Positions 6,467 to 13,346 of a stretch of 17,409 bases of DNA are shown one piece after another. Location of the stretch: contig JAYRIB010000033.1 in NCBI GenBank assembly GCA_041907025.1, positions 1 through 17,409 of the forward strand, read 5' to 3'. This DNA is from CAYPSN01 sp041907025. Its GTDB lineage: Bacteria > Patescibacteriota > Saccharimonadia > CAILAD01 > JADZBC01. The stretch's first letter is position 1; each line of letters starts with the position of its first letter. The notes beneath the pieces were generated by a model. The model did not search any database, was not told the origin of the DNA, and saw only the letters and a list, made by a program, of their open reading frames with translations. Position numbers and translations under genes: made by a program.

Positions 6467-6671
6467 GATTCACCTCCTGATCTTGGATGAATTGTGGCAG
6501 GCCAGTTTCGCAGCCATCATGCACTTCGTAGTAGCCACTGGTGGCTCGGTCCAGGTAACCAAGCTTAAGCTGACCAGGCTCAAACGGCCGACCACAGACA
6601 GGACACAAGCGCACGCGCTGTTCGCCCGGCTCAACACTGCGAGCCGCAAAGTATTCGAGTAACACTATCAT
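6438..6671 (-). CDS. Small zinc-ribbon-like protein (77 aa)
   Basis: A 77-aa protein with C23-P-V-C26 and H51-D-G-C54, a CxxC...HxxC layout that suits one structural zinc. I recognise no named family. The start is firm: GGAGGTGAAGC lies directly before the ATG at 6671, nearly identical to the site of the next gene. Its last 29 nt overlap the start of the AlkB-like dioxygenase gene, so the two are translated from one mRNA and may act together, for example as a substrate-binding helper (inference). Upstream lies the terminator of the previous operon; no convincing -35/-10 pair was seen in the 50-nt gap. Confidence 0.7.
   Translation of the reverse strand: MIVLLEYFAARSVEPGEQRVRLCPVCGRPFEPGQLKLGYLDRATSGYYEVHDGCETGLPQFIQDQEVNHDGNLLAAS
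6467..6478 (-). promoter_or_regulatory. Shine-Dalgarno of the AlkB-like gene
   Basis: AGGAGGTGAATC directly precedes the ATG at 6466, lying inside the upstream zinc-ribbon gene. With the GGAGGTGAAGC site at 6672-6682 it is the strongest ribosome-binding site in the window. It fixes the start within the 29-nt overlap. Confidence 0.85.
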
Positions 6672-6719
6672 GCTTCACCTCCAGGGTGACTAGGGTTGTT
6701 AACGTTCTCTCGTGCAATC

Positions 6720-6745
6720 AAAAAACTGCCCGAGAAGGCAGCTTT
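6720..6745 (-). terminator. Intrinsic terminator after the OpgC-like gene
   Basis: On the minus strand AAAG-CTGCC-TTCTCG-GGCAG-TTTTTT gives a 5-bp G+C stem (6741-6737 with 6730-6726), extended by G-U and A-U pairs, with a run of six T. It lies 155 nt past the OpgC-like stop and just ahead of the zinc-ribbon gene, separating two minus-strand transcription units. Between 6746 and 6900 nothing else is supported. Confidence 0.8.
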
Positions 6746-6900
6746 AGTTTGGTGTGTTGTTTTTAGAAAACTAAGCCTGGCTTCTCGATCCGTTCGTTGG
6801 TGAGAAATAAATAAATGATGACCAGGTAGTAAGTTTGTGAGTAAGTCTCATGACCTTAGTATAAGGCGAGCATAAGCCGAATGCAACCCAAGCCGATTAC

Positions 6901-8010
6901 TTACAAGATTCTGAATTTGGCAGGCAAGCGCGTGTAGCTTATGGTTAGTAAGAATACCAGAGCGATAACGACGGCATCGAGGAAGCTCGCAGACCAGAAC
7001 TGATCCATAACGGGAAAGCCGATAAAGGGAAAGACGATAATACTGTGTACGGCATAAACAAACAACGATTGCTGGCCAAGTGGGATAAAGAACCAACCGA
7101 CCCATCGACTAACTGGCGCTTCAAAATGTTTAATCCCATGGTAAGCCACGATGATGCAGACAGCAAACAGCAGTACTCGACCTGGCCCAAGTTTAATAGT
7201 GTCAAACGTAGGCTCCACGATGTACTTTATGTCGTCATAAAGCCCATCGACCAACCGCAACACCCAACTGAAGCCAACGCCAATGACCGCCAGCGCACTT
7301 AGGGCGCTGAGAATTTGCAATCGTGCTCGCCTACCTAGGCTAGACCACCAGCCCTGTACCGCATCGTTATGATAACCAAGCACCATACCGCTAAAGAACA
7401 ATAGCTGCCACGAGGTCGCCGAAAAGTATGTTGCAAGTGGGCGAGCAAAGCCTGGCGCGACATAACTAGCCAGCCAGACAAGTCCAGATACAGTCAAGAC
7501 GCTACGCCAGCGGCCTTTGGCTAACCACTTGAATGCGCCGATGGACACTAGCATGTAGGCCGCGTAGAGCGGCAACATGTCGGCCAAACCAAAACTGTAC
7601 TGAAACGTCAGGGCTTTTAAGATAGTCTCTAGCCAACCAGCCGTACTTACCCCAAGTGTAACGCGCGGGGTGTAGTCGAAGTACCAGGCCGCAGCGGTGA
7701 AGCCAAGCGTTAACGACACACTTACTATATAAAGCATTGTGGCGCGTTGCACCAGCCAGGCGTTCGCTTTATGCACTCGACCCTGACGAATGTCGTTGCC
7801 TCGCAACCGCCCCACCAACAACCCGGAGAGAAAGAAGAAACCTTCAGCTGCAGAAACAAGCAGCCGCCCGCCGCCAGTAAACGGCTCGAACAGCGACGGA
7901 AAGCTCCCTAGGTGGTTCACGATTATCACGAACAAGAAGTAACCCCGGAGTATATCGAGCGTGAGGTCACGCTTGACCCTAGAATATACTGCCCCGACCG
8001 CCTCAGTCAT
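6901..8010 (-). CDS. OpgC-like membrane acyltransferase
   Basis: A 369-aa membrane protein with about ten hydrophobic segments. The start fits the OpgC/acyltransferase-3-like pattern: LDILRGYFLFVIIVNHLG (D19, R22, H33), then AAEGFFFLSGLLVG (55-68). These are the most conserved segments in OpgC, an enzyme that succinylates periplasmic glucans in proteobacteria. In this organism a role in acylating surface sugars is the sensible inference; the true donor and acceptor are unknown. The ATG lies 3 nt after the hup stop, so it is co-transcribed with rny-hup. No clear ribosome-binding site is seen. A terminator follows at 6720-6745. Confidence 0.75.
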   Translation of the reverse strand: MTEAVGAVYSRVKRDLTLDILRGYFLFVIIVNHLGSFPSLFEPFTGGGRLLVSAAEGFFFLSGLLVGRLRGNDIRQGRVHKANAWLVQRATMLYIVSVSLTLGFTAAAWYFDYTPRVTLGVSTAGWLETILKALTFQYSFGLADMLPLYAAYMLVSIGAFKWLAKGRWRSVLTVSGLVWLASYVAPGFARPLATYFSATSWQLLFFSGMVLGYHNDAVQGWWSSLGRRARLQILSALSALAVIGVGFSWVLRLVDGLYDDIKYIVEPTFDTIKLGPGRVLLFAVCIIVAYHGIKHFEAPVSRWVGWFFIPLGQQSLFVYAVHSIIVFPFIGFPVMDQFWSASFLDAVVIALVFLLTISYTRLPAKFRIL

Positions 8011-8013
8011 ACG

Positions 8014-8331
8014 CTACGAGTCAGCCTTTTCTCCGTGCGAACGGACCGCTGCCTTGAGCGCCGAACCCGCACGAAAGCGAGGTACTAGCATGTCAGGAAT
8101 ATCGAGAGACTCTTTGGTATTCGGATTAATGCCGCGTCGCCCCTGGCGGGTGGCCGCAAAGAATGTACCAAAGCCTGTCAGGGTTATGGTGCGACCAGCA
8201 ATAATCTCACTCGTAATGAGATCTTCGAGGCTCGAAAGCAGCTCAGCAGTAGACCGCTTGGTCATACCTGATTTGCGGGCCAGTATCTGCACCACCTCTT
8301 TACGACTCATGCCTGATTCTTTTTGGCTCAT
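8014..8331 (-). CDS. hup: HU-family DNA-binding protein
   Basis: A 105-aa HU/IHF-type histone-like protein. The dimer core helices (MSRKEVVQILARKSGM..., 8-45) are followed by GFGTFFAATRQGRRGINPNTKE, including the G-F-G-T-F turn and the R-x-G-x-N-P motif at the base of the DNA-binding arms. A basic C-terminal helix follows. It bends DNA and compacts the nucleoid as a dimer. The start at 8331 overlaps the rny stop (ATGA) and has GAGGAG 8 nt upstream, which favours it over the internal Met8. The seven extra N-terminal residues are slightly unusual. Confidence 0.95.
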   Translation of the reverse strand: MSQKESGMSRKEVVQILARKSGMTKRSTAELLSSLEDLITSEIIAGRTITLTGFGTFFAATRQGRRGINPNTKESLDIPDMLVPRFRAGSALKAAVRSHGEKADS

Positions 8332-9845
8332 TTAGCGTACTCCTCTGCTCGCGTTTCGCGAATTACGTTAACTTTGATAGTACCAGGATACTTAAGCGTT
8401 GCTTCCACTTTGTTGGCAATGTCACGAGCCATCTTGATGGCACTCAAATCGTCAATCTCGGCCGGAGTAACAAATATACGGATCTCACGACCGGCGCTCA
8501 TGGCAAACGTTTTCTGAACTCCTGGGAAGGTCCTAGCGAGATTCTCGAGGTCCTTCATACGGTCAACGAAACGCTCCAACGTATCACCGCGTGCACCTGG
8601 TCGACCACCGCTCAAGCCATCAACCGCCCGTACAATCATGGCTTCTGGTGTAGTAGCTTCGATGTCATCATGGTGCGCCTCTGCTGCGTGGCAGATTGCT
8701 TCATCGAGGCCGTATTTGCGACACATCTCACCCGTGATGTGATGATGATTGCCGTCAACCTCATGCGTGACTGCCTTGCCTAGGTCATGAAGGTAGGCGG
8801 CTGCGCGAGCTACCTGTGCGTTGGCACCAATCTCGCTAGCGATCATGGCTGCCAAATGCGCCATTTCAATACTGTGATGCAGTACATTTTGGGAGTAACT
8901 GGTGCGATACTTGAGCATACCCATGGTCTTATTGATCTCGGCGGGCAAGCCCAGAACTTTCGCCTCACGAGCGGCGTCCTCACCAGCCTTTTTGATTTCG
9001 GCGTCAATTTCCTTCTCGGCCTTGGCGACCACTTCTTCAATTCTGGCTGGGTGGATACGGCCATCACTCACCAACTGCTCAATCGCAACGCGCGCAACTT
9101 GGCGCCGAATAGGATCGAAGCTAGAGAGGACTACAACCCCCGGGGTTTCGTCGACCAAGATATCGACGCCAGTGGTACGCTCCAACGCCTGGATATTGCG
9201 GCCTTCCTTGCCAATAATCCGCCCTTTCATGTCGTCGTCGGGAATCTTCACGACTGTGATCGTCCGCTCGCCGGAAGCCTCAGTTGCTAAACGCGCCATT
9301 GCATCGGCCAGTATCTCACGGGCTTTTTCGTCGGCTGTATGTTTGGCTTCGTCCTGGCGCTTGGCGATGTAGCTTACCATGTCAGCCTTCATATCTTTTT
9401 CGGTCATCTGCAATAACTTTTCGCGCGCCTCATCACGGCTGAGCTTGGCAATCTTTTCCAAATTATCTTCTTGGCGCTTGCGGATAGCCTTGAGCTCGTC
9501 TTTAATGTCGGCAATGTCAGCTTCACTCCGCTGCAGCGCATCAGTCTTGCGTTCCAGCACCTCAAGTTTACTATCAAGTGATGACTCTCGCTGATGTAGG
9601 CGCTGTTCTTGCTCCTCCAGCCGCACTCTACGCGAAGCCTCATCGCGCTTCACTTCTTCTGCCGCCTTCAGTGCGTCTTCTTTGGCTTTAAGCGTAGTCT
9701 CTTTGGCTTTCGTCTGCGCTTCTTCTAATATTCGCTTGGCTTTAGCGTCAGCCTTGTCACCCTTTTGTCTGGCTACGAATGTCTTAGCTTCATAACCAAT
9801 GCCAGTGCCTGCCATCAGCACCACGGTAAGTACAAGTAGTTCCAT
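8328..9845 (-). CDS. rny: Ribonuclease Y
   Basis: A 505-aa membrane-anchored endoribonuclease that starts mRNA decay. An N-terminal membrane helix (MELLVLTVVLMAGTGIGY) is followed by a long charged coiled coil (about 25-190). A KH domain carries GRIIGKEGRN (about 208-217), and an HD metal-binding domain has H-D at about 353-354 (AAAYLHDLGK) and downstream HHH and AHHDD. Length and order match RNase Y. The frame extends upstream to a TTG at 9884 (13 more residues), but the family begins with the hydrophobic helix, so the ATG at 9845 is chosen; GGGG 11 nt upstream is a weak ribosome-binding site. The stop overlaps the hup start. About 130 nt separate it from tsaB, with no clear promoter seen. 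Confidence 0.97.
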   Translation of the reverse strand: MELLVLTVVLMAGTGIGYEAKTFVARQKGDKADAKAKRILEEAQTKAKETTLKAKEDALKAAEEVKRDEASRRVRLEEQEQRLHQRESSLDSKLEVLERKTDALQRSEADIADIKDELKAIRKRQEDNLEKIAKLSRDEAREKLLQMTEKDMKADMVSYIAKRQDEAKHTADEKAREILADAMARLATEASGERTITVVKIPDDDMKGRIIGKEGRNIQALERTTGVDILVDETPGVVVLSSFDPIRRQVARVAIEQLVSDGRIHPARIEEVVAKAEKEIDAEIKKAGEDAAREAKVLGLPAEINKTMGMLKYRTSYSQNVLHHSIEMAHLAAMIASEIGANAQVARAAAYLHDLGKAVTHEVDGNHHHITGEMCRKYGLDEAICHAAEAHHDDIEATTPEAMIVRAVDGLSGGRPGARGDTLERFVDRMKDLENLARTFPGVQKTFAMSAGREIRIFVTPAEIDDLSAIKMARDIANKVEATLKYPGTIKVNVIRETRAEEYAK

Positions 9846-9976
9846 GATTGAGGTTACCCCAGTTAGCGTTAAGTTCAATAACAAGTGTGTAAGGTAGTCA
9901 GTAAAGGCCTGAGTAGTTACTACCTCTATTCATTAAATGCCTTTGTCATCGAGGCGTCAAGTCGCGCCCAGGCAAG
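9846..9976. other. tsaB-rny spacer
   Basis: A 131-nt gap in an otherwise overlapping gene row. It contains an 11-nt palindrome GTAGTTACTAC (9913-9923). No confident -10/-35 pair was found, so it is unclear whether rny has its own promoter or is read through from the LTD-tsaE-tsaB unit. Confidence 0.3.
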
Positions 9977-10357
9977 CTAGGTAATGTTGGGCGCGCGGTC
10001 ATAGTCAGGCTGAACAAACTGACCCAGCTGAGCCTTGGCGAGTGCCGACCCGACACCAGAGAGCCAATCAGCGCCAGCCGTCTTAACCACTGGAATACTA
10101 AGGCTATAGGCAAGTGCGTTAGCCACCGTAGTACCAATCCTCAAACCAGTAAAGGATCCACTACCGCTAAAAACTACAATGCCATTTAGATCGCTCGGAG
10201 CAATGTTCTGCCTGGTTAGTAACTGCGTGATCTCGCCAAGCAGCGTAGCTGCCAGCTGCCGGTCGGCTTGCCAAGCGTGGCGCGCGCACTCCTTGCCCTT
10301 CACATCGAGGAGATACAGCTCGGCACGGGGTTGATCAGTGCGAATAGCCAGAATCAC
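9977..10357 (-). CDS. tsaB: Short TsaB, tRNA t6A biosynthesis partner of TsaD
   Basis: TsaB supports TsaD and TsaE in making N6-threonylcarbamoyladenosine at position 37 of ANN-decoding tRNAs. The 126-aa product has the family N-terminus (MILAIRTDQ, where most members have ILAIDTS), the hallmark FSGSGSFTGLRIG (64-76) and the dimer-interface helix after it. Usual TsaB proteins have roughly 220-230 residues. Here about 90 residues of the second half are missing, yet the end PDYDRAPNIT still resembles the P-x-Y-x-R terminal motif of full-length members, suggesting an internal deletion. The ASKHA-like first lobe that contacts TsaD is kept. The start overlaps the tsaE stop by 4 nt (ATGA). Confidence 0.88.
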   Translation of the reverse strand: MILAIRTDQPRAELYLLDVKGKECARHAWQADRQLAATLLGEITQLLTRQNIAPSDLNGIVVFSGSGSFTGLRIGTTVANALAYSLSIPVVKTAGADWLSGVGSALAKAQLGQFVQPDYDRAPNIT

Positions 10358-10836
10358 TTCATGGCCTCAACAAGTAACTGACTGGTCGGGCCAGTAGCGG
10401 TCAAAGTAATGTCACGCTCATTATCAGCCCGCCAGCGTAACTCCACTATCAGCCGATCGGGCCGTAGCGCAGCAACAAACGGCTTCGTCCATTCCACCAC
10501 CACAATTGCAGCTGGATCAGCCAAATACTCCTCGAGTTCTTGCGCCACGACATCCTCACCCTCAAGACGGTACAGATCAAAATGCTCAAGACTGCCACCA
10601 CTAGGCAGGTCATAGCTACGTTGAATACTAAAGGTCGGGCTTGTGATTGTCTTGGTAATGCCCAGACCAACAGCGACACCCTTTACCAGCGTAGTCTTGC
10701 CGCCACCGAGATCGCCGATGAGCTCAATTAATTGACCAGGCCGAACTCGCTGGCCAAGTCGTTTACCGATTGCCAAACTTTGTTCGGAGCTGGTGGATAA
10801 TATGTGTAATTTCTGGTCGGTATGCATAGATTCCAT
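10354..10836 (-). CDS. tsaE: TsaE, t6A biosynthesis P-loop ATPase
   Basis: A 160-aa protein of normal TsaE length. Walker A is GDLGGGKTT (41-49), followed by SPTFS (66-70), HFDLYRL (85-91) and VEWTKP (114-119), the landmark order of the family. It hydrolyses ATP to reset the TsaBD complex in t6A synthesis. The start is the ATG at 10836 or the second ATG at 10827; neither has a clear ribosome-binding site. Both lie inside the 3' end of the LTD-protein gene, giving a 65-74-nt overlap that implies translational coupling. It also overlaps tsaB by 4 nt. Confidence 0.94.
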   Translation of the reverse strand: MESMHTDQKLHILSTSSEQSLAIGKRLGQRVRPGQLIELIGDLGGGKTTLVKGVAVGLGITKTITSPTFSIQRSYDLPSGGSLEHFDLYRLEGEDVVAQELEEYLADPAAIVVVEWTKPFVAALRPDRLIVELRWRADNERDITLTATGPTSQLLVEAMK

Positions 10837-12061
10837 ACCCTATGGTACCTATACCAAGCGCAATCAGCAACCATGACCACAGTCGAGGGTTTTGTGCCGC
10901 CTCAGTAGGGGTGTAACTAGCGGGTGCGGCCGAAGCTGCCTTGGCAATATTACTCGGCTTCTTGGCTTTCTTAGGTTTCTTGGTAGCCTTAATAGCTGAC
11001 TTCTTCGTAGTTGACTTTTTAACAGATACTTTCTTCTCGGCCGACGCCCCAGCCGCCATCACCAGCGCGCTGGCGTTTGACGCCCCTGGTGTGGGCTCGC
11101 TCAACCAAGCCCAGCCGCCGTCACTTACACCCCAGCTCATGCCAGCTTTGGCAGCACCATAATCTGAAGACCGATCAACCTCGTTGCCCAGCGGATCAAT
11201 TAGCGAGATCTCATCACCATCATTGTTTAAACTCAACTTAGTCGTGGCGCTCTTAAGCACTACAAAGCCGCGTGGCACAATCTCCGTTCGACCGATTCGA
11301 AACACGTGGTTTGTTTTGTCCCGCAAGCTCCAGCCCTCCAGCTGGACTGCGTTGTCCCCCTGATTATAGAGCTCTATGAACTCATCCTTGCTGTCACTCA
11401 AGGGACTCTGTGGATCCGGCAGTAGTTCGCTAATAATAATGCTGGCCGATTGCTCGGTGTCAACGATGACTGAATCGCTCGTACTATCTTCTTCCTCGTC
11501 TAGTGGTGGTGTATTCTCGGTTGGAGAAGTACTGGCGTGAAAGTCGCTAGCATTGTTATCTGTGTCTATAAGCTGAGTTGCTTCGGCGTTGAGCGCGCGA
11601 GACAAGCTCTGACCGAGCGCTGGAGCAACCACTGGCTCTCCCTCAGGGCTATCCCCATCTCCCCACGCTAACTGGTCAATCACTATGCCGGCTGCGTCAC
11701 GCAGGCGCAGGTTGCCGCCCGATTGAGCCATACCACTGCTTATGTGTTTTGAGCCAGTTAGCTCGGTGCTCAGCACAAAGTAGCTACGAGCTGACAGCGT
11801 ATCATCTTCCCCCAGCGTCGCCCGCCGAGACCATGTCTTGCCAGCTGCTGATTTGTACTCAACCGTCCAGCCGCTTAATAAAACTGCCTCGCTTGAATTA
11901 TTGTAGAGCTCCACAAACTCTTTGCTCTGGCTCTCAACATGGCCCGTCATGACCTCACTCAGAACAATGTTTGTTGACACTGCTTGAGCAGGTTTAGCCA
12001 GTGGACTGGCCACTCCAAAGACCGCCATGACTACTGCAATTACTGTTATCCCTCGTTTCAT
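10763..12061 (-). CDS. Secreted, membrane-anchored protein with two lamin-tail domains
   Basis: The 432-aa product has a signal peptide (1-27, cleavage likely after AQA). Two lamin-tail (LTD, Ig-like beta-sandwich) domains follow at about 31-180 and 207-330, each with the E-F-[VI]-E-L-Y-N and GW strands; the second ends in the typical PTPGASN. An acidic linker (about 185-203) joins them. Then comes a Lys-rich stretch (342-368), a membrane helix (394-413) and a short basic tail. The topology puts the LTDs outside, tethered by the C-terminal helix. LTDs often occur in secreted nucleases or surface proteins, but no nuclease domain is present. A TTTACT-N17-TAGAAT promoter sits 6 nt before the ATG. 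It heads the tsaE-tsaB unit. Confidence 0.85.
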   Translation of the reverse strand: MKRGITVIAVVMAVFGVASPLAKPAQAVSTNIVLSEVMTGHVESQSKEFVELYNNSSEAVLLSGWTVEYKSAAGKTWSRRATLGEDDTLSARSYFVLSTELTGSKHISSGMAQSGGNLRLRDAAGIVIDQLAWGDGDSPEGEPVVAPALGQSLSRALNAEATQLIDTDNNASDFHASTSPTENTPPLDEEEDSTSDSVIVDTEQSASIIISELLPDPQSPLSDSKDEFIELYNQGDNAVQLEGWSLRDKTNHVFRIGRTEIVPRGFVVLKSATTKLSLNNDGDEISLIDPLGNEVDRSSDYGAAKAGMSWGVSDGGWAWLSEPTPGASNASALVMAAGASAEKKVSVKKSTTKKSAIKATKKPKKAKKPSNIAKAASAAPASYTPTEAAQNPRLWSWLLIALGIGTIGYGIYAYRPEITHIIHQLRTKFGNR

Positions 12062-12067
12062 TCTGCC

Positions 12068-12096
12068 ATTCTAAAAAAGTGTGTTACGAAAGTAAA
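12068..12096 (-). promoter_or_regulatory. Promoter of the LTD-tsaE-tsaB unit, leaderless geometry
   Basis: On the minus strand, -35 TTTACT (12096-12091), a 17-nt spacer and -10 TAGAAT (12073-12068), then six bases to the ATG at 12061. There is no ribosome-binding sequence between -10 and start codon. Confidence 0.6.
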
Positions 12097-12121
12097 GCGT
12101 AAGTTCTTCCGACGCACAAAC

Positions 12122-12150
12122 TTGCAGCATAAGCACAAAAGTCCTACAAT
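12122..12150 (+). promoter_or_regulatory. Promoter of the pilin-like gene
   Basis: -35 TTGCAG (12122-12127), an exact 17-nt spacer and -10 TACAAT (12145-12150). The start site would be near 12157, giving a short leader with AGGGGAG just before the ATG at 12177. It is divergent from the LTD promoter; the two -35 boxes are about 25 nt apart. Confidence 0.7.
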
Positions 12151-12176
12151 ATGAGCTAACAAACATTAGGGGAGAC

Positions 12177-12599
12177 ATGAAAGTATTTACTCGTAATAAG
12201 CTCACGCAACAACAAGGCTTCACCCTACTGGAACTCCTACTCGTCATTGTAGTGGTCAGCCTACTGGCCTTCGTACTCTACCCTCGCCTCGTGGCCGGAC
12301 CGATTAACGCTCGCGATGCTGATCGAAAACAAGACATTGCCAAGGTCCAGAACGCCCTAGAGCGTTACTATCAAGAAAATGGTAGCTACCCAGCAAGCCT
12401 CAATACCCTCGTGGAGGGCGCTACGCCATACCTTAAACCACCACTCCCAACTGACCCTAAGACAAAAGTGGTCTATCGCTATAGTCCAAGTGGTAATCCA
12501 ACCAGTGCATACGTACTACAGGCCAACTTAGAGAATCCAAAAGACAAGGACATCAAGAAAGGCACTATTGATACCTACGAGGTCTTAAGCGCTAACTAG
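12177..12599 (+). CDS. Type IV pilin-like / pseudopilin protein
   Basis: A 140-aa prepilin with a basic leader ending QQQG, cleavage between G14 and F15 (FTLLELLLVIV), the +5 glutamate (E19) and a single hydrophobic helix to about residue 40. The rest (KVQNALERYYQENGSYP, TDPKTKVVYRYS) resembles the globular head of GspG-like pseudopilins, with the conserved Y-P and T-D-P pieces. It should be processed by a prepilin peptidase and assembled into a pilus or pseudopilus. With comEC in the same window it could serve DNA uptake, though adhesion or secretion is equally possible. It has its own promoter and is transcribed away from the LTD gene. No assembly genes are nearby. Confidence 0.92.
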   Translation: MKVFTRNKLTQQQGFTLLELLLVIVVVSLLAFVLYPRLVAGPINARDADRKQDIAKVQNALERYYQENGSYPASLNTLVEGATPYLKPPLPTDPKTKVVYRYSPSGNPTSAYVLQANLENPKDKDIKKGTIDTYEVLSAN

Positions 12600-12652
12600 C
12601 GCCAGAGCGTAAAACCTGGAATAGCTCTGTCGGGCCGATGAATTAGACCAAC

Positions 12653-13306
12653 CTACTTCTCGAGAGGATTGGCAGCAGAATCAACCGTGTGACTATGAGT
12701 ATGCACAACACTATGGTCGTGAGTTTCGCTCGCCTGCGCTACGCCATCGGTCTCATGGTGCTCTTCTAAATACTCTTTGTGCACCTCAAGAATGTACTGT
12801 TCAACTTCGTATGGTCTTGGTAGATAATCAAACCGAAATTTCTCTTGTTGACCAGCGGTTTGCACCGTAATAGTGCCATACTGCAACAGTGTCTGAACTG
12901 GGCCAGCAGTCTCAGCGCTGACATCCTGAATTCGACCGAGCGTCAGGGTAGCAACGCTGCGCCGAAAGATTGTTACCTGATCAATGTCGACAATGTGTTC
13001 ATTGGTAACCAAGATGCGATTATTACGCCAAATCCAAACTGCACCAAACATCAGAAATCCAACAAACAATAATCCGAGTAAACTAATAAGAGCCAGTAAT
13101 GAGCCGCTGACAGCAGGTAAATAACCCCCTAAGGTGATCTCTGGATTGACGGCGCCGTACGACATGCCAAACAAAGCCACGGCAGACAAGATAACACCGG
13201 CTAGCAAGATCGGCAGAACCATGACAATTGATTTATAAAAAACCTGCCTTGTCACCTCTTCTTCTGGTTGACCAGGATACCTACATTGTGCTGCACGCGG
13301 ATTCAT
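12653..13306 (-). CDS. Bacterial PH-domain membrane protein (YdbS-like)
   Basis: A 217-aa protein with two membrane helices (about 25-50 and 62-93) followed by a bPH2-type pleckstrin-homology-like domain (about 94-165). That domain has the usual NNRILVTNEHIVDID start and LTLGRIQDVS segment. Family members are mostly of unknown function. The tail is odd: seven histidines in 25 residues (H183, H184, H196, H198, H202, H204, H206), including HDH and HTHSH, which could bind a metal. It lies 40 nt after ruvB. A weak -10 (TAGACT, 13318-13313) sits 6 nt before the ATG, so it might have its own leaderless start. It converges on the pilin-like gene, with only a weak hairpin (12603-12629) in the gap. 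Confidence 0.8.
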   Translation of the reverse strand: MNPRAAQCRYPGQPEEEVTRQVFYKSIVMVLPILLAGVILSAVALFGMSYGAVNPEITLGGYLPAVSGSLLALISLLGLLFVGFLMFGAVWIWRNNRILVTNEHIVDIDQVTIFRRSVATLTLGRIQDVSAETAGPVQTLLQYGTITVQTAGQQEKFRFDYLPRPYEVEQYILEVHKEYLEEHHETDGVAQASETHDHSVVHTHSHTVDSAANPLEK

Positions 13307-13346
13307 ATCCTTAGTCTACCCTAAGCCAACTCGAGATACAAAGGGT

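Noticed and set aside
8787..9290. 167-codon open frame on the plus strand
   Set aside because: It is antisense to the well-supported rny gene, without a ribosome-binding site or recognisable protein features.
9846..9884. TTG start giving 13 extra residues for RNase Y
   Set aside because: The family begins directly with the membrane helix found after the ATG at 9845, and no ribosome-binding site precedes the TTG.
12603..12629. Terminator between the convergent pilin-like and PH-domain genes
   Set aside because: CAGAGC and GCTCTG pair for only 6 bp with a 15-nt loop and no T-run on either strand.
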